Shown: piece by piece, positions 1 to 6,942 of the stretch
How positions within the stretch are numbered: the first letter of the stretch is position 1
How the letters are laid out: the number at the start of each line of letters is the position of its first letter
DNA from: Falsiroseomonas sp046052145
GTDB lineage: Bacteria > Pseudomonadota > Alphaproteobacteria > Acetobacterales > Acetobacteraceae
Direction: 5' to 3'
DNA length: 64,000 bases
Assembly: GCA_046052145.1 (NCBI GenBank)
Contig: JBJOMW010000009.1
Span: 1 to 64,000, forward strand
The notes under the pieces: generated by a model
The model's input: only the letters and a program-made list of their open reading frames with translations
Told to the model about the DNA's origin: nothing
The model's database searches: none
Made by a program: the position numbers and the translations under genes

Positions 1-141
1 GGCGCTGTGGCGCGGCTGCGTGCGTTGAGCGAAGACGCGGTGGCGGCCATCCCGGCCTGCCCGGGGCAGGCCATGCTCCGTGGGCTGATGCTGCAGGAAG
101 CCCAGCGGCTGGTGCCGCGGAAGCTTGTCACGGCCGCATGA
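1..141 (+). CDS. crtE: Geranylgeranyl diphosphate synthase, C-terminal end (CrtE)
   Basis: The window opens inside an open frame that ends in TGA at 139-141. Its last 46 residues (ending RKLVTAA) resemble the alpha-helical C-terminus of polyprenyl synthetases, with the pattern 'PACPGQA...LRGLMLQEAQRLVP'. CrtE makes the C20 precursor for both phytoene and the bacteriochlorophyll tail. The stop overlaps the ATG of crtF by ATGA, as expected for translational coupling, and crtE-crtF-bchC is the classical purple-bacterial order. The catalytic DDxxD motifs lie outside the window, so the call rests on this short tail and on gene order. Confidence 0.7.
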   Translation, partial: GAVARLRALSEDAVAAIPACPGQAMLRGLMLQEAQRLVPRKLVTAA

Positions 142-1292
142 GCGCGTCCGCCGATCTTGGAGGGCCCTTGCCGGCCAGCTGGCGCGACCGGTTCCGGGCG
201 TGGCGAGAGGGGCTGACGGCATCGCCTGGCTTCCGGCGCTGGGCGGCGGCGTTTCCCCTGACGCGCCCGCTGGCGCGCCGCCGGGCGCGGGCGCTGTTCG
301 ACCTCTGCGCGGGCTTCATCTACTCGCAGATCCTGCTGGCTTGCGTCCGGCTGCGCCTGTTCGACCTGTTGCGGGAGGGACCCCAGCCAGAGTCGGCCCT
401 GGCCGCACGTATGGACCTGCCCGCGGAGGGCGCGTCCCGCCTGTTGCGCGGCGCGGCGGCGCTCGAACTGGTGGCGCTGCGCGACGATGGGCGCTGGGCG
501 CTAGGGCCGCTGGGTGCGGCGATGATCGACAACCCCGGCATCGCGGCCATGGTCGAGCACCATGCCATGCTCTACGCCGACCTGACCGATCCGGTGGCGC
601 TGCTGCGGCGGCCGCGGGGCGGCAACGCGCTGTCCGGCTACTGGGCCTATGCCGGCGCAGATGCCCCGGGCGAGCTGCAGCGCGACCGGACGTCCGACTA
701 CACCGCGCTGATGGCGGCCTCCCAGCCCATGGTCGCGGAGGAGGTCATCGCCGCCTACGACTTCCGTCGGCACCGTTGCCTGCTGGATGTCGGGGGCGGC
801 AGCGGCGCCTTCCTGGCCGCGGTCGCGGCGGCGACGCCGGATCTCCGGCTGATGCTGTTCGACCTGCCGGCCGTGGCCCAGCAGGGGCGGGAACGCTTTG
901 CGCGGCTGCGGCTGGAGGCGCGGGCCACCGCCTTCGGCGGCGACTTCGCGCAGGACCCGCTGCCGTCGGGCGCCGATCTCGTGAGCCTCGTCCGCGTCCT
1001 GCATGACCATGACGATGAGGTGGTGATGGGCCTGCTGCGCAGTGTCCGCGCCGCCTTGCCTGCCGGCGGGCGCCTGCTGGTGGCGGAGCCGATGGCTGGC
1101 ACCCCGGGGGCCGAGCCTGCGGGGGACGCCTATTTCGGCATCTATCTTCTCGCCATGGGGCGCGGGCGTCCGCGGCGGGCGGAGGAGCTCCAGAGCATGT
1201 TGCGGGCCGCGGGCTTCGCCCAGAGCCGGCTGCTGCCCACCCGGACGCCGCTGCTGACCCGGGTGCTGGTGGCAGATGTCACGCTGCCCTGA
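138..1292 (+). CDS. crtF: Hydroxyneurosporene O-methyltransferase (CrtF)
   Basis: This 384-residue protein methylates the tertiary 1-hydroxyl of acyclic carotenoids (spheroidene/spirilloxanthin route) with S-adenosylmethionine. It has the two-part layout of the plant-type O-methyltransferase family: a helical dimerisation domain (about residues 50-160) and a Rossmann methyltransferase domain with the SAM glycine motif DVGGGSG near residue 216. A catalytic-type histidine follows in VLHDHDD. The start is set by the ATGA overlap with crtE, and the length is normal for CrtF. Together with crtC, crtD and crtI further right it completes the methoxylated acyclic carotenoid branch. It is followed by the bchC promoter region. 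Confidence 0.92.
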   Translation: MSASADLGGPLPASWRDRFRAWREGLTASPGFRRWAAAFPLTRPLARRRARALFDLCAGFIYSQILLACVRLRLFDLLREGPQPESALAARMDLPAEGASRLLRGAAALELVALRDDGRWALGPLGAAMIDNPGIAAMVEHHAMLYADLTDPVALLRRPRGGNALSGYWAYAGADAPGELQRDRTSDYTALMAASQPMVAEEVIAAYDFRRHRCLLDVGGGSGAFLAAVAAATPDLRLMLFDLPAVAQQGRERFARLRLEARATAFGGDFAQDPLPSGADLVSLVRVLHDHDDEVVMGLLRSVRAALPAGGRLLVAEPMAGTPGAEPAGDAYFGIYLLAMGRGRPRRAEELQSMLRAAGFAQSRLLPTRTPLLTRVLVADVTLP

Positions 1293-1299
1293 CGAAATC

Positions 1300-1317
1300 T
1301 GTCAGTTTGACTTGACA
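1300..1317. promoter_or_regulatory. PpsR/CrtJ operator, site 1 upstream of bchC
   Basis: TGTCAGTTTGACTTGACA matches the PpsR/CrtJ consensus TGT-N12-ACA exactly. Its last six bases are the TTGACA -35 element of the bchC promoter, so bound repressor would block RNA polymerase. Site 2 follows after 8 bases, the spacing known for cooperative CrtJ binding at the Rhodobacter bchC promoter. PpsR itself is encoded at 19786 in this window. Confidence 0.88.
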
Positions 1318-1339
1318 TTGTGTGATGTCAGCGTAGGCT
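1312..1339 (+). promoter_or_regulatory. Sigma-70-type bchC promoter
   Basis: TTGACA (1312-1317) and TAGGCT (1334-1339) are separated by 16 bases in the gap between crtF and bchC. Both elements lie inside the two PpsR sites. Transcription would begin near 1346, giving a short leader before bchC. This promoter would serve bchCXYZ and read through into the puf genes, in addition to transcription arriving from crtEF. Confidence 0.7.
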
Positions 1340-1343
1340 GACG
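1326..1343. promoter_or_regulatory. PpsR/CrtJ operator, site 2 upstream of bchC
   Basis: TGTCAGCGTAGGCTGACG fits TGT-N12-ACA with one mismatch at the last base (ACG). It covers the -10 element TAGGCT and lies exactly 8 bases after site 1. The pair reproduces the tandem arrangement needed for cooperative repressor binding. Confidence 0.8.
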
Positions 1344-1368
1344 TTCCGAAGAGATGCTCGGAAGACCC

Positions 1369-2307
1369 GTGGACACTCTAGCTGTCGTCCTGGAAGCACC
1401 TGAAAGGCTTGCACTGAGCCGGCTCCAACTGGCCGGCGCGGGCGAGGACGACGTCGTCGTGGACGTCGAGTGGAGCGGCATCAGCACCGGGACGGAGCGG
1501 CTGCTCTACACCGGCCGGATGCCGCCCTTTCCGGGCATGGGTTATCCGCTGGTCCCCGGTTACGAGTCGGTCGGTCGCATCGCGCAAGCTGGCCCGAAGG
1601 CCGGGCGCCGCGTGGGTGAACGCGTCTTCGTGGCTGGTGCGCGCTGCTTCGGTTCTGTGCGCGGCCTGTTCGGCGGTGCCGCGCGCCGACTCGTGGTGCC
1701 AGGCGCCAAGGCGGTTCCGCTCGACGATGCGCTGGGCGCCGATGGCGTCCTGCTCGCGCTGGCGGCGACGGCGCAGCACGCCATCGCGCCTGGTGTGGTC
1801 CCGCCTGATCTGATTATCGGGCACGGCGTTCTTGGCCGGCTCATCGCGCGCATCGTTGTCGCGATGGGTGCGCCCCCGCCGACCGTGTGGGAACTCAACC
1901 CGCAGCGAGCGAGTGGCGCGCGCGGCTATGCCGTGCTGACGCCCGAGGACGATCCGCGCCGCGACTATCGCTGCATCTGCGATGTCAGTGGCGATTCCAG
2001 CCTGCTCGATACGCTCGTCCAGCGCCTCGCGCCGGGTGGCGAGATTGTCCTGGCCGGCTTCTACAGCGCGCCACTCTCCTTCGCCTTTCCGCCCGCCTTC
2101 ATGAAGGAAGCGCGGATCCGCATCGCGGCGGAATGGCGGGAGCCCGACCTTGTCGCGGTGCAGGCGCTGATCGCCGCCGGCGCCCTGCCGCTCGATGGTC
2201 TCGTGACGCATCAGCGCGATTTTGCATCCGCACCGGATGCCTACCGGACCGCCTTCGAAGATCCGGGCTGCCTGAAGATGGTTCTCGACTGGAGGAACTG
2301 CCAATGA
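1369..2307 (+). CDS. bchC: Bacteriochlorophyllide a dehydrogenase (BchC)
   Basis: BchC oxidises the C3 1-hydroxyethyl group of the chlorin to the C3 acetyl group of bacteriochlorophyll a, using NAD. The sequence is a zinc-free medium-chain dehydrogenase fold with the family signature SGISTGTE near residue 25 and a degenerate nucleotide-binding segment IIGHGVLG. I prefer the GTG at 1369: the protein then begins VDTLAVVLE, as other BchC proteins do, and a GGAAG ribosome site lies just upstream. The in-frame ATG at 1354 would add five residues and leave only about 8 bases of leader after the predicted transcription start. The stop overlaps the bchX start by 4 bases. Confidence 0.93.
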   Translation: MDTLAVVLEAPERLALSRLQLAGAGEDDVVVDVEWSGISTGTERLLYTGRMPPFPGMGYPLVPGYESVGRIAQAGPKAGRRVGERVFVAGARCFGSVRGLFGGAARRLVVPGAKAVPLDDALGADGVLLALAATAQHAIAPGVVPPDLIIGHGVLGRLIARIVVAMGAPPPTVWELNPQRASGARGYAVLTPEDDPRRDYRCICDVSGDSSLLDTLVQRLAPGGEIVLAGFYSAPLSFAFPPAFMKEARIRIAAEWREPDLVAVQALIAAGALPLDGLVTHQRDFASAPDAYRTAFEDPGCLKMVLDWRNCQ

Positions 2308-3323
2308 ACGCGCCTGCCGGATTCCAGCCGAGCCGCGACGCTCAGGCCAGCATGGCCGACCAGCTGCGCCAGGAAGCAGCGCAGGAGCCCGATCCGGTTC
2401 ACACCGAACCGCCGAAGAAGCAGACGCAGATCATCGCGATCTACGGCAAGGGCGGCATCGGCAAGTCCTTCACCCTCGCCAACCTCAGCTACATGATGGC
2501 GCAGCAGGGCAAGCGCGTGCTGCTCATCGGCTGCGACCCGAAGAGCGACACGACCAGTCTGCTGTTCGGCGGCAAGGCCTGCCCGACCATCATCGAGACA
2601 TCCTCGAAGAAGAAGGCGGCTGGCGAGCAGGTCACGATCGGCGATGTCTGCTTCAAGCGTGACGGCGTCTTCGCGATGGAGCTCGGCGGGCCGGAAGTCG
2701 GCCGCGGCTGCGGCGGGCGCGGCATCATCCATGGCTTCGAGCTGATGGAGAAGCTCGGCTTCCATGAGTGGGATTTCGATTTCGTCCTGCTGGACTTCCT
2801 CGGCGACGTGGTCTGCGGCGGCTTCGGCCTGCCGATTGCCCGCGACATGTGCCAGAAGGTCATCATCGTCGGCTCGAACGACCTGCAGAGCCTCTACGTC
2901 GCTAACAATGTCTGCTCGGCGGTGGAGTACTTCCGCAAGCTCGGCGGCAATGTCGGCGTCGCCGGCCTGGTCGTGAACAAGGATGACGGCACGGGCGAGG
3001 CGCAGGCCTTTGCCGATGCCGTGGGCGTGCCGGTCCTCGCGGCCATCCCCGCGAATGAGGACATCCGGCGCAAGAGCGCGAATTACGAGATCGTCGGCCG
3101 CCCCGATGGCGAATGGGGCCCGCTGTTCGAGGCGCTCGGCGTGCAGGTGTCGGAAGCGCCACCCCTGCGCCCGACTCCGCTTTCGCAGGAAGGCCTGCTC
3201 GGACTTTTCAAGGGCGAGGCGGTTGGCCGCGGCGTGGTGCTGCAGCCGGCGACGCAGGACGACATGCGCGCTGCCGGCAGCGTGTCGAAGCCTTCCCTCG
3301 AAGTGGTCTACGAGGGCGCCTGA
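2304..3323 (+). CDS. bchX: Chlorophyllide a reductase, iron protein subunit (BchX)
   Basis: BchX is the NifH-like ATP-dependent electron donor of chlorophyllide a oxidoreductase, which reduces ring B of the chlorin. The 339-residue sequence has the P-loop GKGGIGKS (48-55) and the two cysteines that hold the bridging [4Fe-4S] cluster, in GRGCGGRG (C136) and DVVCGGFG (C171). The N-terminal extension of about 40 residues before the P-loop is typical of BchX rather than BchL or NifH. A GGAGG ribosome site lies 9 bases before the ATG. It leads the bchXYZ block and overlaps bchC. Confidence 0.97.
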   Translation: MNAPAGFQPSRDAQASMADQLRQEAAQEPDPVHTEPPKKQTQIIAIYGKGGIGKSFTLANLSYMMAQQGKRVLLIGCDPKSDTTSLLFGGKACPTIIETSSKKKAAGEQVTIGDVCFKRDGVFAMELGGPEVGRGCGGRGIIHGFELMEKLGFHEWDFDFVLLDFLGDVVCGGFGLPIARDMCQKVIIVGSNDLQSLYVANNVCSAVEYFRKLGGNVGVAGLVVNKDDGTGEAQAFADAVGVPVLAAIPANEDIRRKSANYEIVGRPDGEWGPLFEALGVQVSEAPPLRPTPLSQEGLLGLFKGEAVGRGVVLQPATQDDMRAAGSVSKPSLEVVYEGA

Positions 3324-3326
3324 GCG

Positions 3327-4838
3327 ATGGACACGCTCCCTCCCAAGGATCTGCCGTCTGCTGAAGGTTCCGGCTGCCATGGCGGCCGGGAGACGATGGA
3401 GGCGGCTGCCCGCGCGGCAGGGAAGAGCGAGACGATGGACCGTCTCGCCAAGGATTATCCGCGCGGACCGCATGACCAGCCGCAGAGCATGTGCCCGGCC
3501 TTCGGCTCGCTGCGGGTCGGGCTGCGCATGCGTCGGGTGGCGACGATCCTCTCGGGCAGTGCCTGCTGCGTCTATGGCCTGACCTTCACCAGCCATTTCT
3601 ACGGTGCGCGGCGGACGGTGGGCTATGTGCCGTTCAATTCCGAGACGCTCGTCACCGGCAAGCTGTTCGAAGACATCCGCGACGCCGTGCACGAGATGGC
3701 GAAGCCGGAAGACTACGACGCAGTCATCATCACCAATCTCTGCGTCCCGACCGCCTCTGGCGTGCCGCTCGAGCTGCTGCCGAAGGTGATCAACGGCGTA
3801 CGGATCATCGGCATCGACGTACCGGGCTTCGGCGTGCCGACCCATGCCGAAGCGAAGGATGTGCTCTCGGGCGCCATGCTGCGCTTTGCGCGGCTTGAGG
3901 CCGAGGCCGGCCCGGTCGCGCGGCCGCGCAACATGGTCGATGGCCAGCGGACCATCGCGCTCGTCGGCGAGCTCTTCCCCGCCGATCCGATGGGGATCGG
4001 CGCGATGCTGGCGCCGATGGGGCTCAGCCTGGCGCCGCAGACGCCGGCGCGCGAGTGGCGCGATCTCTATGCGGCGCTCGACGCCGTCGCCGTTGCGGCC
4101 GTGCATCCCTTCTACACCGCGAGTATCCGGGAATTCCGCGCCGCGGGCCGCCCCGTGGTCGGGTCCGGTCCGGTGGGCGTCGAAGGCACGGCGGCCTGGA
4201 TGGATGCGATCGCCAAGGCGGCCGATGTGCCGGCCGCGATGCTCGACGCCGCCAAGGCTCGCTTGCTGCCCGCGATCAAGGGCGCGATGGCCGCCGCGCC
4301 GATCAAGGCGCGGATCACCGTCTCCGGCTATGAGGGCTCGGAATTGCTGGTCGCCCGGCTGCTGAGCGAGGCCGGCGCCGAGGTGCCCTATGTCGGCACG
4401 GCCTGCCCGCGCACCGAATGGTCGGACCCCGACCGCGAATGGCTCGAGGCGCGCGGGACGCATGTGCAGTACCGCGCGAGCCTGGAGCAGGACGTCCACG
4501 CGATGCTGGACGCGAAGCCCGATCTTGCCCTCGGCACAACGCCGCTGGTGCAGAAGGCGAAGGAGCTCGGTATCCCCGCGCTCTACTTCACCAACATGGT
4601 CTCCGCGCGGCCGCTATTCGGGCCCGCGGGTGCCGGCTCCATGGCCGGCATCGTTGCTGCGCAGACCGGCGGGCGCGAGCGTTTCGCGCGCATGGTCTCC
4701 TTCTTCGACGGCGTCGGCACGCCCGACGGCGCGGGCTATGGCTTCAAGGACAAGCCCCAGGATCCGCCCGGCTTCCGCGAGCGGCAGCGCAAGCTGCGCG
4801 CGGCGAAGGCCAAGGCCGAAGAATCGGTGGGGACCTAA
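3327..4838 (+). CDS. bchY: Chlorophyllide a reductase subunit Y (BchY)
   Basis: BchY is the NifD/BchN-like subunit of the catalytic BchYZ component. The 503-residue protein shows the expected cluster cysteines in SMCPAFG (C56), GSACC (C80/C81) and NLCVPT (C139). Together with one cysteine from BchZ these bind the [4Fe-4S] cluster that passes electrons from BchX to the pigment. Only 3 bases separate it from bchX and from bchZ, so the three subunits should be made together. The C-terminal 30 residues are lysine- and arginine-rich. Confidence 0.96.
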   Translation: MDTLPPKDLPSAEGSGCHGGRETMEAAARAAGKSETMDRLAKDYPRGPHDQPQSMCPAFGSLRVGLRMRRVATILSGSACCVYGLTFTSHFYGARRTVGYVPFNSETLVTGKLFEDIRDAVHEMAKPEDYDAVIITNLCVPTASGVPLELLPKVINGVRIIGIDVPGFGVPTHAEAKDVLSGAMLRFARLEAEAGPVARPRNMVDGQRTIALVGELFPADPMGIGAMLAPMGLSLAPQTPAREWRDLYAALDAVAVAAVHPFYTASIREFRAAGRPVVGSGPVGVEGTAAWMDAIAKAADVPAAMLDAAKARLLPAIKGAMAAAPIKARITVSGYEGSELLVARLLSEAGAEVPYVGTACPRTEWSDPDREWLEARGTHVQYRASLEQDVHAMLDAKPDLALGTTPLVQKAKELGIPALYFTNMVSARPLFGPAGAGSMAGIVAAQTGGRERFARMVSFFDGVGTPDGAGYGFKDKPQDPPGFRERQRKLRAAKAKAEESVGT

Positions 4839-4841
4839 GCC

Positions 4842-6278
4842 ATGCTTGTCCTCGATCATGATCGCGCTGGGGGCTACTGGGGGGCGATCTACGCCTTCTC
4901 GGCGGTTCGCGGGCTGCGCGTGGTGATCGACGGCCCGGTGGGGTGTGAGAACCTGCCGGTGACCGCGGTGCTGCACTACACGGATGCGCTGCCGCCGCAT
5001 GAGCTGCCGATCGTCGTCACCGGCCTCGACGAGGATTCGCTGTCCCAGAACGGGACCGAGCCGAACCTGAAGCGCGCCGCGGCGACCCAGGATGCCGACC
5101 TGCCGGCGGTGGTGGTCACGGGCTCTATCGCCGAGATGATCGGTGGCGGCGTGACGCCGCAGGGTTCGAACCTGCAGCGCTTCATCTGCCGCACCATCGA
5201 CGAGGATCAGTGGCAGGCCGCTGACCGCGCGATCATGTGGCTCTGGAACGAGTTCGGTGCGCGCGGGCGCAAGGTGCGCGCGCGGAACCCGAAGCTCGGC
5301 GAAAAGCCGCGCGTCAACATCATCGGGCCGATCTACGGCACCTTCAACATGCCCTCCGACCTGGCAGAGATCCGCCGGCTGGTCGAAGGCATCGGCTGCG
5401 AGGTGAACCTCGTCTTCCCGCTGGGGTCGCATGTCGAGGACATCGCGAAGCTGCCGGATGCCGACGTCAATATCCTCATGTACCGCGAGTTCGGCCGGAA
5501 GCTCTGCGAGGAGCTGGAGCGGCCCTGGCTGCGGGCACCGATGGGGCTGTTCGCGACCACCAACTTCCTCCGCAAGCTCGGCGAGCTGACGGGTCTCGAC
5601 CCCGAGCCCTTCATCGAGCGCGAGAAGCACACGACCATCAAGCCGCTCTGGGATCTGTGGCGCTCGGTCACGCAGGATTTCTTCGCCTCCGCCTCCTTCG
5701 CGGTTGTGGCGCAGGAGACCTATGCGCGTGGCCTGCAGCGCTTCCTGAGTGAGGAGATGGGCGTTCCTTGCGCCTTCGCCTTCGCCCGCAAGCCGGGCGA
5801 GAAGCCGGACAATGCAGCGGTGCGCGCAGCGATGAAGGCATCGCCGCCGCTGGTGCTGTTCGGCAGCTACAATGAACGGATGTACGCGGCCGAGCTGAAG
5901 AGCCGCGCGATCTACATCCCCGCGAGCTTTCCCGGCGCGATTATCCGCCGTGCGACCGGCACGCCCTTCATGGGTTACGCCGGCGCGACCTACATCGTGC
6001 AGGAATACTGCAACGCCCTGTTCGATGCCCTGTTCCACATCCTGCCGCTCGGCAGCGATCTGGACCGAGTGGATCCGACGCCGGCACGCACGCCGGAGCC
6101 TTGGGACAATGAAGCCGTCAGGATCCTGGACGAGCACGTGGAGGCGGAGCCCTTCTTGCTTCGCATCTCCGCGGCCAAACGCCTGCGCGAGCAGGTGGAG
6201 AAGGCAGCACGCACTGCTGGGGAGCAGCGCGTCACAGCGGACCGTGTCGCACGCACGCTTGAGGAGAGCGTCGGATGA
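4842..6278 (+). CDS. bchZ: Chlorophyllide a reductase subunit Z (BchZ)
   Basis: BchZ is the NifK/BchB-like partner of BchY. In this 478-residue protein the single cluster cysteine falls at C35 in GPVGCENLP, the position known from other BchZ proteins. The C-terminal segment (about residues 420-470) carries the small helical domain shared with BchB that helps close the active site. Only 159 bases separate it from pufB and no pufQ lies in that gap, so pigment reduction and LH1 genes are likely on one transcript. Confidence 0.96.
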   Translation: MLVLDHDRAGGYWGAIYAFSAVRGLRVVIDGPVGCENLPVTAVLHYTDALPPHELPIVVTGLDEDSLSQNGTEPNLKRAAATQDADLPAVVVTGSIAEMIGGGVTPQGSNLQRFICRTIDEDQWQAADRAIMWLWNEFGARGRKVRARNPKLGEKPRVNIIGPIYGTFNMPSDLAEIRRLVEGIGCEVNLVFPLGSHVEDIAKLPDADVNILMYREFGRKLCEELERPWLRAPMGLFATTNFLRKLGELTGLDPEPFIEREKHTTIKPLWDLWRSVTQDFFASASFAVVAQETYARGLQRFLSEEMGVPCAFAFARKPGEKPDNAAVRAAMKASPPLVLFGSYNERMYAAELKSRAIYIPASFPGAIIRRATGTPFMGYAGATYIVQEYCNALFDALFHILPLGSDLDRVDPTPARTPEPWDNEAVRILDEHVEAEPFLLRISAAKRLREQVEKAARTAGEQRVTADRVARTLEESVG

Positions 6279-6437
6279 GCCCCGGTTCCCCAGCGATCCC
6301 GCACCGCGAACAGGCAGGGCAGCTTGCTGTCCTATCCGTTCGAGGCGCGGGTCAGCCATGGCGGTTCGCCGCCTGGCAAACCCGGCCGCGCGGGCTCTGC
6401 GCGGTAACGGCCGCAAGGCCAATAGGAGGCTCGATGC

Positions 6438-6617
6438 ATGGCCGAAGGTTCGAGGACCGGCCTCACTGAGGGCGAAGCGCGGGAAATCCACCGCCTGTTG
6501 ATTCAGGGGTGGGCGTTCTCCGTCTTCGCTTCGATGGGTGCCCATATCCTGGTGTGGCTGTGGCGTCCGCTGGTCTACGGAAATTCCGTGGTCCCGCCGG
6601 ATTGGCGCTTCTTCTGA
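6438..6617 (+). CDS. pufB: Light-harvesting complex 1 beta polypeptide (PufB)
   Basis: A 59-residue single-span antenna protein. It has a polar N-terminus with the LH1 beta pattern (LTEGEAREIH) and a membrane helix ending GAHILVWLWRP, where H36 is the ligand to bacteriochlorophyll. An AGGAGG ribosome site lies 9 bases before the ATG. In most LH1 beta chains the residue nine after the ligand histidine is tryptophan and hydrogen-bonds the pigment's C3-acetyl group; here it is L45. The C-terminal tail (VVPPDWRFF) is longer than usual. A second reading frame starting at 6434 is not used. Confidence 0.95.
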   Translation: MAEGSRTGLTEGEAREIHRLLIQGWAFSVFASMGAHILVWLWRPLVYGNSVVPPDWRFF

Positions 6618-6641
6618 GAAGCCGAGAAGGAGAGCAAATCC

Positions 6642-6821
6642 ATGCACAAGATTTGGATGGTTGTTGACCCCCGCCGTTCGCTGTTCCTGGCGATGGTGGG
6701 CGTGATCGCCGTCGCGGCGCTGATCCACTTCGTGGTTCTCAGCAGCCCGCGCTACTGCGACCACCTCGGGTTCTGCGCGGCCTCGCCGACCTTCACGCCG
6801 GGCCAGCCCGTCGGAAGGTAA
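6642..6821 (+). CDS. pufA: Light-harvesting complex 1 alpha polypeptide (PufA)
   Basis: A 59-residue LH1 alpha chain beginning MHKIWMVVDPRRS, with a membrane helix and ligand histidine H29 in ALIHFVVLSS. A GAGAAGGAGA ribosome site precedes the ATG. The residue eleven after the histidine, normally tryptophan (W40 in Rhodospirillum rubrum), is D40 in the stretch RYCDHLGFC. Two cysteines six residues apart (C39 and C45) lie on the periplasmic side, which is unusual. The gene sits 24 bases after pufB and ends before a large intercistronic hairpin. Confidence 0.95.
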   Translation: MHKIWMVVDPRRSLFLAMVGVIAVAALIHFVVLSSPRYCDHLGFCAASPTFTPGQPVGR

Positions 6822-6846
6822 CGGACGTCGCGATGTCGCTCCGCGG

Positions 6847-6883
6847 CAGTGGGCGAGGCAAGCACAGCGGGCCTCGCCCGCTG
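6847..6883 (+). promoter_or_regulatory. pufA-pufL intercistronic RNA hairpin
   Basis: CAGTGGGCGAGGC (6847-6859) pairs with GCCTCGCCCGCTG (6871-6883) as a 13-bp stem with one G-U pair and an 11-base loop. In Rhodobacter a hairpin at this place protects the pufBA message from 3' decay and dampens expression of pufLM, giving the large excess of LH1 over reaction-centre subunits. No U-tract follows, so it is an RNA stabiliser or partial attenuator rather than a full terminator. Confidence 0.82.
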
Positions 6884-6942
6884 TCGGGGACGACAAAAGG
6901 GTTAGGCAGGTCGTTGCCTGGCCAGCATGGGAGTTTCAGTCC

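Noticed and set aside
6275..6469. A 64-residue frame between bchZ and pufB as a possible pufQ
   Set aside because: It has no membrane helix or PufQ-like sequence, it overlaps pufB out of frame, and its codon pattern is that of a shadow frame.
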